Below are positions 1 to 7,130 of a stretch of DNA of 9,839 bases, in pieces. Both the position numbers and the translations under genes were made by a program. The DNA lies in NCBI GenBank assembly GCA_002343485.1, contig DDST01000194.1, forward strand, positions 1 to 9,839, in the 5' to 3' direction. The first letter of the stretch is position 1. Every line of letters begins with the position of its first letter. Below the pieces are notes generated by a model. The model saw nothing but the letters and a program-made list of their open reading frames with translations, was not told where the DNA came from and made no database searches. This stretch comes from Proteobacteria bacterium UBA2383. Lineage in GTDB: Bacteria; Pseudomonadota; Gammaproteobacteria; Competibacterales; Competibacteraceae.

Positions 1-299
1 TCTTTTAAGTGATTAATCATAATTAAATCAATTACTAATAACAAATAATGAGAAATTCCGTTATGAATTAAGACGAAGATACCTTAAAGACCGGCACCGA
101 TCCTCTCCCGTGATAACAAATACCCGTGATAACAAATACCCGTCTTCCCCTGATACCTAACTTTTGATCTCTAAACAAGATGGCCGGAACACCCAGACCG
201 CAATACAATACCTTTTTATTCTTTACCCTATTATTCTTGACCCTAAAAATGGATCACTTGAATTCCACCGAATTGAAATACTGACGGAGCTGTGACGTT
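1..299. other. AT-rich gene-free leader upstream of opgG
   Basis: No convincing coding frame is seen here. The stretch is much richer in A and T than the rest of the window, especially positions 1-70. It contains a tandem 16-bp repeat (annotated separately) and a perfect 8-bp palindrome GATTAATC at 11-18. TTGACC at 237-242 resembles a sigma-70 -35 box, but no good -10 box follows at normal spacing. The region probably holds the promoter and any operator for opgG, since opgG is the first gene of its cluster. The transcription start cannot be placed from the sequence. Confidence 0.6.
107..143. repeat. 16-bp tandem direct repeat, two full copies plus a fragment
   Basis: The unit CCCGTGATAACAAATA occurs at 107-122 and again, identical and directly adjacent, at 123-138. 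A third start (CCCGT) follows at 139-143, and a degenerate CCCCTGATA at 147-155. The core ATAACAAATA also occurs at 38-47. The 16-bp period is about one and a half helical turns. It could be a regulator-binding array upstream of opgG or simply a small replication-slippage duplication. The repeat is directly visible; any function is inference. Confidence 0.8.
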
Positions 300-1865
300 G
301 TGAAACTTCAAATGTTGCTAAGTGCTGTTGTGCTGGTGAGTCTTTGCGCAGGTCCGATAGTCAGTTGGGGCGCGCCGAATGTACCCGAAGCGACCCCAGC
401 CACCACACCACCGCCCAAGCGGTTCAATTTTGCCGATGTGCGCCGCCGTGCCGAAGTGCTGGCTACCCAACCCTTCAAAGCACCTGATAATGACTTGCCG
501 AAATTTTTCAGGGAATTGAATTATGACCAATACCGGGATATTCGATTTCAAGCGGACAAAAGTCTATGGCGCGCCGAGGCACTGCCTTTTGAAGTCCAGT
601 TTGTCCCGCTCGGATTCCTGTTCAAACAACCCGTCGCCATCAATGTGGTCGAAGAAGGCGCAAGCCAACCGGTCGAATATGCCAATGATTTATTCGATTA
701 CGGTAAAAATCAGATTCCTGGCGATGTACCCAAAGATCTCGGTTTCTCGGGATTCAAGGTGCTCTATCCGCTGCACATTGACGGCCGGTACGACGAGGTC
801 GCAGTGTTTCAAGGTGCCAGCTACTTCCGCGCTGTTGGCCAGAATCAGAACTACGGCATTTCAGCACGCGGCCTAGCGATTGACACCGGTCTGCCCAAGC
901 CGGAGGAATTTCCCTATTTCCGCGAATTCTGGCTGGAAAAGCCTGACAAGGATGCAACTGAGCTGACGGTCTATGCGCTCCTCGATAGCCAGAGCGTAAC
1001 CGGTGCCTACCGTTTTATGATCAAGCCGGGAGTCAATACCCAAATTGAAGTCAAGGCCAGTCTCTTTGTCCGGGAAAAGGTCCAGAAATTCGGGGTGGTG
1101 CCGCTGACCAGCATGTTTTTTCATGGCGCACTGAATGAGCGTTTCTTTGATGATTTCCGCCCACAGGTGCATGACTCAGACGGTCTGCTGATGATGAACG
1201 GTAACGGCGAATGGATCTGGCGGCCGCTGAACAATCCGGCCCGGCTGCGCATTAGCGCCTTTCAAGATCAAAATCCACATGGTTTCGGATTACTGCAACG
1301 CGACCGTGATTTCGATGATTATCAGGATCTGGAGGCACACTACCATATCCGCCCCAGCATTTGGGTCGAGCCACAAGGCGAATGGGGCAAGGGTTCAGTA
1401 CAGTTAATTGAAATTCCCAGCGATGCCGAACGTTACGATAACATTGCGGCTTTTTGGGTTCCTGAAAAACCGGTCGAACCCGGTCAGCAACTGGAATACA
1501 ACTACCGGCTTTATTTCTTCTTGGAGATGGCCAATCTGTCACCAGGCGGGCGCGTATTGAGCAGCCGGGTCGGGGCAAGCGGCGCCGGCGATTTGGATCC
1601 TTCGCGCCGGCGATTCGTGATTGACTTCGGCGGCAATGCCCTCGCCCAGCTGGCGGACGATGCGCCGGTTGAGGCCATGGTCACTAGCTCCAGCGGCCAG
1701 ATCAAAAATGTAGTAACGCACAAAAACCCCTATATCAATGGCTGGCGGGTGTCTTTCGAACTGCTACCACAGGAAAGCGATCCGGCTGATTTGCGCTGCT
1801 TTCTCAAGCTCGGTAACAATGTGCTGACTGAAACCTGGAGCTACCAGTGGACCTTGGCAAAGTAG
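300..1865 (+). CDS. opgG: Periplasmic glucan biosynthesis protein OpgG (MdoG)
   Basis: Periplasmic protein of osmoregulated periplasmic glucan (OPG) synthesis, acting on the beta-glucan backbone as it leaves OpgH. The 521-aa product is close to the E. coli length (511 aa). Residues 1 to about 25 form a Sec-type signal peptide (MK, then a hydrophobic stretch ending near SWGA). A Pro/Thr-rich linker follows to about residue 40. The mature part opens with the family-typical FNFADVRRRAEVLA (about 42-55) and continues through a DQYRDIRFQ segment and a later FGVVPLTSMFFHG segment. The GTG start at 300 is chosen because GGAG lies at 286-289 and it includes the lysine of the signal peptide; ATG at 312 is an alternative. 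The paralogue OpgD is possible, but OpgD usually has a twin-arginine signal, and the adjacent opgH favours OpgG. The last 19 bases overlap the next frame. Confidence 0.93.
   Translation: MKLQMLLSAVVLVSLCAGPIVSWGAPNVPEATPATTPPPKRFNFADVRRRAEVLATQPFKAPDNDLPKFFRELNYDQYRDIRFQADKSLWRAEALPFEVQFVPLGFLFKQPVAINVVEEGASQPVEYANDLFDYGKNQIPGDVPKDLGFSGFKVLYPLHIDGRYDEVAVFQGASYFRAVGQNQNYGISARGLAIDTGLPKPEEFPYFREFWLEKPDKDATELTVYALLDSQSVTGAYRFMIKPGVNTQIEVKASLFVREKVQKFGVVPLTSMFFHGALNERFFDDFRPQVHDSDGLLMMNGNGEWIWRPLNNPARLRISAFQDQNPHGFGLLQRDRDFDDYQDLEAHYHIRPSIWVEPQGEWGKGSVQLIEIPSDAERYDNIAAFWVPEKPVEPGQQLEYNYRLYFFLEMANLSPGGRVLSSRVGASGAGDLDPSRRRFVIDFGGNALAQLADDAPVEAMVTSSSGQIKNVVTHKNPYINGWRVSFELLPQESDPADLRCFLKLGNNVLTETWSYQWTLAK
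1837..1840 (+). promoter_or_regulatory. Ribosome binding site for the 1847 reading frame
   Basis: GGAG lies 6 bases before the GTG at 1847, inside the 3' end of opgG. It decides the start of the next frame and suggests translational coupling with opgG. The motif is visible; its use is inferred. Confidence 0.5.
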
Positions 1866-2350
1866 GTGCGCTTCGATCACATTGGACAACGCCAGCGGAT
1901 TCTTTATCCGATGAAAACTGCCTGGACCGCCTTAGAAATTACTGGAAGGCGCTTGGCGTGAGCGACTCCAATCTAGCGTTGGCTTTGAGTGAGCAAACGC
2001 TGCGGCGATTGCCGGAAATTCCGGAGAACGAAGACTCCAAAACGGCACACGCCATTATTGCCGCAGGTGAATTGCTGGATGACTGGCTAGCGACAGCACT
2101 CGAACTACCCCGGCCCTCGCCAGAACTAACCGCAGCGCGAGCGGCGCTCTTAAGTGGAGTGACGCCAGATTGGCCTACAGCGTTGTTTGCTCCACCTGGC
2201 GCAGCAGGCACTGCCCTAGAGCGCTTGCGTGCGGCGATTGCGAAACCGGCACCGGCGCCCAGCCCTAGTGCCATGCCTACGCAGCGTATTGCGCTTTTTT
2301 CATTGCTGGGTTTACTTCGCCGCTGGTGGCCAACATCCATCAACGCATAA
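1847..2350 (+). CDS. Unassigned 167-aa protein between opgG and opgH; possible detached OpgH N-terminal region
   Basis: I do not recognise a named family. The GTG start at 1847 has a good GGAG 6 bases upstream and overlaps the end of opgG by 19 bases. In E. coli, opgH itself begins in a short overlap with opgG, so this frame sits where the opgH 5' end is expected. Its 167 residues plus the 699 of OpgH total 866, close to the 847 of E. coli OpgH, which has about 138 cytoplasmic residues before its first membrane helix. The product is soluble-looking and mostly helical: acidic and Leu/Ala-rich over about 20-90, Pro/Ala-rich over about 85-145, then a short hydrophobic and basic tail (LLGLLRRWW, about 153-161). 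It has no signal peptide. It is read one base out of frame with opgH, so it is either a genuine separate small gene or the 5' part of a frameshifted opgH. Function unknown. Confidence 0.6.
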   Translation: MDLGKVGALRSHWTTPADSLSDENCLDRLRNYWKALGVSDSNLALALSEQTLRRLPEIPENEDSKTAHAIIAAGELLDDWLATALELPRPSPELTAARAALLSGVTPDWPTALFAPPGAAGTALERLRAAIAKPAPAPSPSAMPTQRIALFSLLGLLRRWWPTSINA

Positions 2351-2371
2351 CCTAATTCTTTCCTCCGTTCT

Positions 2372-2376
2372 GGAAG
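2372..2376 (+). promoter_or_regulatory. Ribosome binding site selecting the opgH ATG at 2382
   Basis: GGAAG lies 5 bases before ATG 2382 and downstream of the TAA (2348-2350) of the preceding frame. It supports starting OpgH just ahead of its first membrane helix rather than at the upstream GTG (2229), which lies inside the previous frame. Confidence 0.45.
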
Positions 2377-2381
2377 CTGTT

Positions 2382-4481
2382 ATGGCGCAATTTCCCCGAC
2401 CCTCGGTGGTAGGACATACCGTTCGACGGTTCGTTTTTTTTCTGCTGGTGATATTGACTTCACTGATTGCGTTGGGTCTGCTGGTCAGTGTGTTTCAACC
2501 CAATGGCTTCAGTCCGATGGAACTCCTGCTGCTGTTCTTGTACATGATCCTATTTGCGTGGATCTGTATTTCCTTCTGGACGGCATTTATGGGTTTCTGG
2601 GTAATTCTATTTGGGCGCGACCGCTGGGCAATTTCCCGCCAACCGCCCGATATCCCGCCTGATTCCGCTACTTCGCCACCACGCACCGCCATTTTGATGC
2701 CCATCTATAACGAGGACTCGGAACGGGTATTCGCCGGTCTGCGCGCTATCCATCAGTCGTTGATGGACACCGGCCAGCTTGATGGTTTTGACTTCTTCAT
2801 TCTCAGCGACACCCGTGATCCGGAGGTCTGGGTTGAGGAGGAGCTGCGCTGGCAGGATATGGTGTGGTCGCTGGACGGCAAAGAGCGCATTTTTTATCGC
2901 AACCGGCCAGAGAACACCAGCCGTAAGAGCGGCAATCTGGAAGATTTCTGCACGCGCTGGGGCGGGCGGTACCGTTACATGATCGTTTTGGACGCCGATA
3001 GCGTCATGCAAGGCCAAACGCTGGTAGAGATGGTGCGGTTGATGGAACGCCATCCTCGTGTGGCGCTGATTCAAACCCCGCCGGTCCCTGTCAACCGCGA
3101 GTCGCTATTTGCTCGCATTTTGCAATTTGCCAGCAGCCTCTATGGGCGGATGTTTACCGCTGGCTTGAATTATTGGCAACTCGGCGAGAGCAACTATTGG
3201 GGCCATAACGCCATTATTCGCATCCAGCCGTTTTTGGATCATTGCGGCCTGCCAAAGCTGCCAGGCCATGAACCGTTTGGCGGCGAAATTCTCAGCCACG
3301 ATTTCGTGGAGGCGGCATTGCTACGCCGGGCCGGTTGGGAGGTATGGCTGGCCTATGACCTGGAAGGCAGTTATGAGGAAATCCCACCCACGCTGATTGA
3401 CTATGCCAAACGCGACCGCCGCTGGTGTCAAGGCAACCTTCAGCATCTGCGGCTGGCATTTGCTCAAGGCTTCAATCTGTTAAGCCGGCTGCATTTCCTG
3501 ATGGGCGTCATGTCCTATGCTGCTTCGCCGCTGTGGCTCCTGTTTCTCATCGCCACCGGAGTCGAGGCATTTATCCAGACCCAGCAGGAACTGGTGTATT
3601 TCTTCGGGGAAAACTGGATGCCGGTCTGGCCAGTGTCGTTTGCGGTGGAAATGACCACGGTGCTATTGGTGACCCTGACCATGCTGTTTCTGCCCAAGCT
3701 GCTGGCATTGCTCCTGCTGCTCAAGGAGAAACGCCTGCGCCGTGCGTATGGCGGCATGTTCAAAGCATCGCTCAGCGTCACCCTGGAAACTGTCTTTTCA
3801 GTCCTGACCGCACCGGTGCTAATGCTATTTCAGACCAAGTTCGTGCTGGCGATCCTGATGCGCCGGGCAGTAGGCTGGCCGCCACAGCAACGAGGTGATC
3901 ATCAGACGGGCTTTGTAGAGGCCGTGCTGACCCATGGCGGCCATACTTTGATCGGTGTGGCTGCCGGAACATTGAGCTATCTCTACGTCCCAGCGTTCTT
4001 CTGGTGGTTTACGCCGGTCTTGCTGGGGTTGGGGTTGTCGATCCCCGTGTCGATGCTATCCAGCAGCATCGCTTTGGGCCGCCAGGCGCGCCGGATGGGC
4101 CTGTTTTTGACGCCGGAGGAGACCGATCCGCCAAAAGTATTGCAGGATTTGGATGAGTATCTGCAAGAAGATGAACCGGTGTTGCCGGTGCTGCGGAAAA
4201 CGGCATCCAGCCGCTTCCTGCAAGCGCTGACCGATCCCTATGTCAACACCTTGCACCGGTCATTATTGCCAGAAAGTGAATCGCCCAGTAAGCGCCGCCG
4301 GCATTATCTAGAAGGATTGATTCATCAATTGGAGGAAGAAGGGCCGGACAGTCTGAGTTCCATGCAGAAGCGTGAACTGATTGCTAATCCAGAAACCCTC
4401 CTGCGGTTACATGCCTTGTTCTGGAGCCAGCCACCGCTCAACAATGATGGAATGCTGCTGGAGAATCGTAGGGCGGGTTAG
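2382..4481 (+). CDS. opgH: Glucan biosynthesis glucosyltransferase OpgH (MdoH)
   Basis: Inner-membrane family-2 glucosyltransferase that polymerises the linear beta-glucan backbone of OPGs from UDP-glucose and exports it to the periplasm, where OpgG acts. From ATG 2382 the product is 699 aa. Membrane helices lie near residues 17-38 and 47-76. The cytoplasmic catalytic domain has LSDT (D143), the DAD metal/UDP motif (D204, D206), SHD (D307, likely catalytic base) and RDRRW (344-348), equivalent to the QxxRW box. WGHNAII at 273-279 is strongly conserved with E. coli OpgH. Further hydrophobic segments follow at about 370-397, 420-447, 465-492 and 520-565, then a charged C-terminal tail. Compared with E. 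coli OpgH (847 aa) the long cytoplasmic N-terminus is missing; the preceding frame may encode it. The final residues (RAG) and the TAG stop lie inside the left arm of a palindromic repeat. Confidence 0.92.
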   Translation: MAQFPRPSVVGHTVRRFVFFLLVILTSLIALGLLVSVFQPNGFSPMELLLLFLYMILFAWICISFWTAFMGFWVILFGRDRWAISRQPPDIPPDSATSPPRTAILMPIYNEDSERVFAGLRAIHQSLMDTGQLDGFDFFILSDTRDPEVWVEEELRWQDMVWSLDGKERIFYRNRPENTSRKSGNLEDFCTRWGGRYRYMIVLDADSVMQGQTLVEMVRLMERHPRVALIQTPPVPVNRESLFARILQFASSLYGRMFTAGLNYWQLGESNYWGHNAIIRIQPFLDHCGLPKLPGHEPFGGEILSHDFVEAALLRRAGWEVWLAYDLEGSYEEIPPTLIDYAKRDRRWCQGNLQHLRLAFAQGFNLLSRLHFLMGVMSYAASPLWLLFLIATGVEAFIQTQQELVYFFGENWMPVWPVSFAVEMTTVLLVTLTMLFLPKLLALLLLLKEKRLRRAYGGMFKASLSVTLETVFSVLTAPVLMLFQTKFVLAILMRRAVGWPPQQRGDHQTGFVEAVLTHGGHTLIGVAAGTLSYLYVPAFFWWFTPVLLGLGLSIPVSMLSSSIALGRQARRMGLFLTPEETDPPKVLQDLDEYLQEDEPVLPVLRKTASSRFLQALTDPYVNTLHRSLLPESESPSKRRRHYLEGLIHQLEEEGPDSLSSMQKRELIANPETLLRLHALFWSQPPLNNDGMLLENRRAG

Positions 4482-4553
4482 GGCATCCGCCCGTCACCCG
4501 CCTTGGGGGGAAGTCCCACGGAATCGGCGGGTGACGCTTCGCTAACCCGCCCT
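4468..4553. repeat. Nested palindrome, dispersed-repeat-like (REP/MITE type); may also terminate opgH transcripts
   Basis: Two inverted repeats are nested. The outer arms are GGGCGGGTTAG (4471-4481) and CTAACCCGCCC (4542-4552), extended by an A-T pair at 4470/4553. The inner arms are CGTCACCCGCC (4492-4502) and GGCGGGTGACG (4526-4536). The inner loop is 23 bases. This GTAGGGCGGGTTAG...CACCCGCC pattern resembles short palindromic repeats scattered between genes in many proteobacteria. The left arm includes the opgH stop codon, so the element abuts or has replaced the end of that gene. The GC-rich hairpin could stop transcription, but no run of T follows, so an intrinsic terminator is not clear. 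Repeat copy number elsewhere cannot be seen from this window. Confidence 0.8.
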
Positions 4554-4698
4554 TGTAGTGTATTTCTGTAGGGGCTATTCATGATAGGACGGCCTGCACA
4601 GGGAGACCGGATGCCGTACCCGCCCTGGAGCGATCGATAAGGAACTTTCATAACACTCACCCTCGGAATCGACGTTATCTTATTTACCAAGACGAAAG
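4554..4698 (+). promoter_or_regulatory. Leader region of the N-ATPase operon
   Basis: About 145 bp between the palindrome and atpD with no credible gene. Because the palindrome separates the glucan cluster from the ATPase genes, the operon promoter probably lies here. TATCTT at 4676-4681 matches four of six positions of a -10 box, but no convincing -35 hexamer lies 16-18 bases upstream, so no promoter is called. The ribosome binding site for atpD is weak (a purine-rich GACGAAAG at 4691-4698). Confidence 0.3.
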
Positions 4699-6108
4699 AT
4701 GCCCTCCAACACCCCGCTCTCAATACCTGCCTCAACTCCACCTGAACAGCACGGCACAGTGATCGCGGTGCGCGGCAGCGTGGTGGACGCCTGTTTTCCT
4801 CGTCAATTGCCCGCCCTGCGCCAGCAGTTGCGTGCTGGACGAGAGGAGCTGGTGATCATCGAAGTGAGCGCTCATCTAGCTGCCGACAGGGTGCGCGGCA
4901 TCGCCCTGACCCCAACACAAGGCTTGGCGCGTGGCGATCCGGTGCGCGATTGCGGCGGTCCATTGACGGTGCCGGTCGGGCCGGAATTGCTAGGGCGGAT
5001 GGTCAACGTGTTCGGTCAAACGATTGACGATGGCCCCGCGTTGGCCGGCACGGAACAACGCTCGATCCATCAACCACCGATCCCTTTGGCACGGCGGCGG
5101 GCCGGTTTGGAGATGTTCGAAACCGGCATCAAGGTCATCGACCTCTTGTGCCCGCTGGAGCGTGGCGGTAAAACCGGCTTGTTTGGCGGCGCCGGCGTTG
5201 GCAAGACCGTGATTATCACTGAATTGATCCACAATATGATGGGCCGCTACCAGGGAGTCAGCCTATTCTGCGGTATCGGCGAGCGTTGCCGGGAAGCAGA
5301 GGAATTGCATCGGGAGATGCGCGCAGCGGGGGTCCTGTCGAATGCTGTACTGGTGTTTGGTCAGATGGATGAACCACCGGGCGCCCGTTTCCGGGTTGGC
5401 CATGCCGCATTGACGATTGCCGAATACTTCCGCGATACCGCCCACCATGACGTGTTATTGTTGATCGATAATATCTTTCGCTTTATTCAAGCCGGTTCGG
5501 AAGTGTCGGGGTTGATGGGCCGCATTCCCTCGCGGGTGGGTTATCAACCGACCTTGGGTACCGAGCTAGCAGAACTGGAAGAGCGGATTTGCAACGCTGC
5601 GGGTGGATCGATCACCTCGGTACAGGCGGTCTATGTACCCGCCGATGATTTCACCGACCCCGCCGCCGCTCACACCTTTGCCCACCTGTCTGCCTCGCTG
5701 GTGCTGTCGCGCAAACGCGCCAGCCAGGGTTTCTATCCAGCGGTGGACCCATTGGCCTCTGACTCCAAGTTGCTCACCCCCGTGCTGGTTGGCGAACGCC
5801 ATTACCGGATTGCCCAGGCGGTGCGCCGGACTCTGGCAGAGTACGAGGAACTCAAAGATTTAATCGCCATGCTCGGGCTGGAGGAACTGTCGCTGGCCGA
5901 CCGGCGCACCGTCAACCGCGCCCGGCGCTTGGAACGCTATCTGACCCAGCCGTTTTTCACCACTGAGCACTTCACCGGCCGCTCCGGGAAGAGTGTGCCA
6001 TTGCCGCGCGTGCTGGACGATTGCGAGCGGATTCTCGTTGATGGTTGCACCGGCTGGCCGGAAGCAGCGCTGTATATGATCGGCGATCTGAGCGAGGTGC
6101 AGCACTGA
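4699..6108 (+). CDS. atpD: N-type ATPase subunit beta
   Basis: Catalytic subunit of the soluble headpiece; it binds and hydrolyses ATP at the alpha/beta interface. The 469-aa length is normal for the family. The N-terminal barrel (about 18-92) is followed by the nucleotide-binding domain, with Walker A GGAGVGKT at 163-170, GERCREAEEL from 194 (E195 matches the catalytic glutamate of the GER motif), Walker B ending at D257 in LLLIDNIFRF, then the SRVGYQPTLG loop (278-287) and YVPADDFTDP (312-321). The C-terminal helical domain has EELSLAD (395-401) in place of the usual DELSEED. A beta gene leading the operon, ahead of epsilon, is the hallmark of N-ATPase operons and differs from ordinary F-type operons, which start with a/c/b. 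The stop overlaps the atpC start by one base (TGATG). Confidence 0.95.
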   Translation: MPSNTPLSIPASTPPEQHGTVIAVRGSVVDACFPRQLPALRQQLRAGREELVIIEVSAHLAADRVRGIALTPTQGLARGDPVRDCGGPLTVPVGPELLGRMVNVFGQTIDDGPALAGTEQRSIHQPPIPLARRRAGLEMFETGIKVIDLLCPLERGGKTGLFGGAGVGKTVIITELIHNMMGRYQGVSLFCGIGERCREAEELHREMRAAGVLSNAVLVFGQMDEPPGARFRVGHAALTIAEYFRDTAHHDVLLLIDNIFRFIQAGSEVSGLMGRIPSRVGYQPTLGTELAELEERICNAAGGSITSVQAVYVPADDFTDPAAAHTFAHLSASLVLSRKRASQGFYPAVDPLASDSKLLTPVLVGERHYRIAQAVRRTLAEYEELKDLIAMLGLEELSLADRRTVNRARRLERYLTQPFFTTEHFTGRSGKSVPLPRVLDDCERILVDGCTGWPEAALYMIGDLSEVQH

Positions 6109-6500
6109 TGCGTCTGAAGGTATTGACCCCGGCCCAAACGCTGGTGGATGAACCGGCGATGCGGGTTCACGCCGAAGGGCTGGAAGGGTCTTTCTGTCTG
6201 TTACCACGCCACCGCGACTGGGTAGCAGCCTTGCAGCCGGGCATCGTTGGCTTCACCACAGTGGAGGGCCAAGAGCGGTTTTTAGCCGTCGATCAAGGAG
6301 TACTGACGAAATGCGGCGCCGAAGTATTGATTGCGGTGCGCCGGGCGGTGCGGGAGGATGATCTGGCCCGGTTGCGGCAGGTCGTGGAAAATGAATTTCG
6401 CCAATTGGACGAACAGGAAAGGATCGCTCGCAGTACGCTCGCCCGGCTGGAGGCAGGGATGATCCGGCAGTTTCTAAAGCTGGGAGCAGGCCGACGATGA
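6108..6500 (+). CDS. atpC: N-type ATPase subunit epsilon
   Basis: Central-stalk subunit that contacts gamma and the c-ring and in related enzymes can inhibit hydrolysis. The 130 residues show the usual two-part layout: an N-terminal beta-sandwich (about 1-80, with GLEGSFCLLPRHRDWVAAL at 24-42 and FLAVDQGVL at 58-66) and a C-terminal helical hairpin (about 83-125) rich in charged residues (DEQERIARSTLARLEA, 101-116). The ATG at 6108 shares its A with the atpD stop and has GAGG at 6094-6097. Reading upstream in the same frame to 6045 would overlap atpD by over 60 bases and add residues unlike the family, so it was not used. The stop overlaps the atpQ start by four bases (ATGA). Confidence 0.92.
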   Translation: MRLKVLTPAQTLVDEPAMRVHAEGLEGSFCLLPRHRDWVAALQPGIVGFTTVEGQERFLAVDQGVLTKCGAEVLIAVRRAVREDDLARLRQVVENEFRQLDEQERIARSTLARLEAGMIRQFLKLGAGRR

Positions 6501-6844
6501 CGGCACCCTTCATGGCCGGCCCTTCTTCCAACAGCGAAAAGGGAAGAAAGAGTGATCCTTTGCCGGAACAAATTAAGTACAAAGCAACCCGTAAACTGCG
6601 GGCGCGCCAAGCGGATCGATCGAGCGTCTGGTTCGGGCTGGGACTGTTTGGCGCCGTGGGCTGGTCAGTGGCCTTGCCGACGGTGCTCGGCGCTTTGCTG
6701 GGACTGTGGTTGGACCGGAACTGGCCGGGCCGGCATTCCTGGACATTGACGCTGCTAGCCGCCGGTCTGGTGCTCGGTTGTGCTAGCGCTTGGCAGTGGT
6801 TGCAGAAACAGCGTCCACCGGATCGGGATCAACGCGATGATTGA
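6497..6844 (+). CDS. atpQ: N-ATPase accessory membrane protein AtpQ (AtpI/AtpZ-like)
   Basis: Small membrane protein related to AtpI/AtpZ, a family linked to c-ring assembly and possibly Mg2+/Ca2+ transport. Of 115 residues, the first 40 or so are polar and basic (cytoplasmic). Two membrane helices follow at about 46-72 (GLGLFGAVGWSVALPTVLGA at 47-66) and 82-102, joined by the short loop LDRNWPGRHSW (72-82). The C-terminus is short and charged. Identification rests on this helix pattern and on position, between epsilon and AtpR, where N-ATPase operons carry atpQ. GGGAG at 6482-6486 supports the ATG at 6497. The gene overlaps atpC by 4 bases and atpR by 8. Confidence 0.85.
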   Translation: MTAPFMAGPSSNSEKGRKSDPLPEQIKYKATRKLRARQADRSSVWFGLGLFGAVGWSVALPTVLGALLGLWLDRNWPGRHSWTLTLLAAGLVLGCASAWQWLQKQRPPDRDQRDD

Positions 6845-7130
6845 GATAATCACCTGGGTATTGGCTGCACTGGGCGGTGCGGTGCTGGGTTCGTTCTATT
6901 TCGCTGGCCTGTGGTTTACCCTGCGCCGGCTGCCTGGCCATCCGCATCCTGCACTGTGGGTGGCAGGCAGTTTCATCCTGCGGCTGGCCGTTAGTTTAGC
7001 GGGGTTCTACGTGATCCTGGGTCCAGATCGCAACTTGACCCGGCTGGGGATTGCGCTGCTGGCGTTTCTGGCGGCGCGGGTTGCCTTGACTCGCTGGTTG
7101 CGACCGCCAACGCCGGAGCTTCGACCATGA
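6837..7130 (+). CDS. atpR: N-ATPase subunit AtpR
   Basis: Membrane protein found only in N-ATPase operons and a diagnostic marker of that class. Its role is unproven; it has been proposed to help c-ring assembly or function. The 97 residues form three predicted membrane helices (about 4-28, 38-60 and 67-86). The first contains LGSFYFAGLWFTLRRL (17-32), the typical family pattern. An arginine (R49) lies within the second helix, where it could pair with acidic residues of subunit c; that pairing is inference. ATG 6837 is chosen over an upstream start at 6780, which would sit deep inside atpQ and add a non-membrane leader. The stop overlaps the atpB start (ATGA). Confidence 0.87.
   Translation: MIEIITWVLAALGGAVLGSFYFAGLWFTLRRLPGHPHPALWVAGSFILRLAVSLAGFYVILGPDRNLTRLGIALLAFLAARVALTRWLRPPTPELRP

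Noticed and set aside
237..265. Possible sigma-70 promoter before opgG (TTGACC at 237-242)
   Set aside because: No hexamer 16-18 bases downstream matches TATAAT at more than about three positions, so the call is too weak.
2229..2381. Upstream extension of opgH to a GTG at 2229
   Set aside because: It lies inside the preceding frame, encodes a Arg/His/Cys-rich stretch unlike OpgH, and ATG 2382 has its own ribosome binding site. It matters only as the zone in which a frameshift could join the two frames.
3425..3898. 157-codon frame inside opgH on the same strand
   Set aside because: It is entirely within the conserved OpgH frame, with low-complexity Ala/Gly/Arg composition typical of an out-of-frame shadow in GC-rich DNA.
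4468..4553. Reading the palindrome as a canonical rho-independent terminator
   Set aside because: The stem is strong, but no T-run follows the right arm. A terminator role is possible but not supported on its own.
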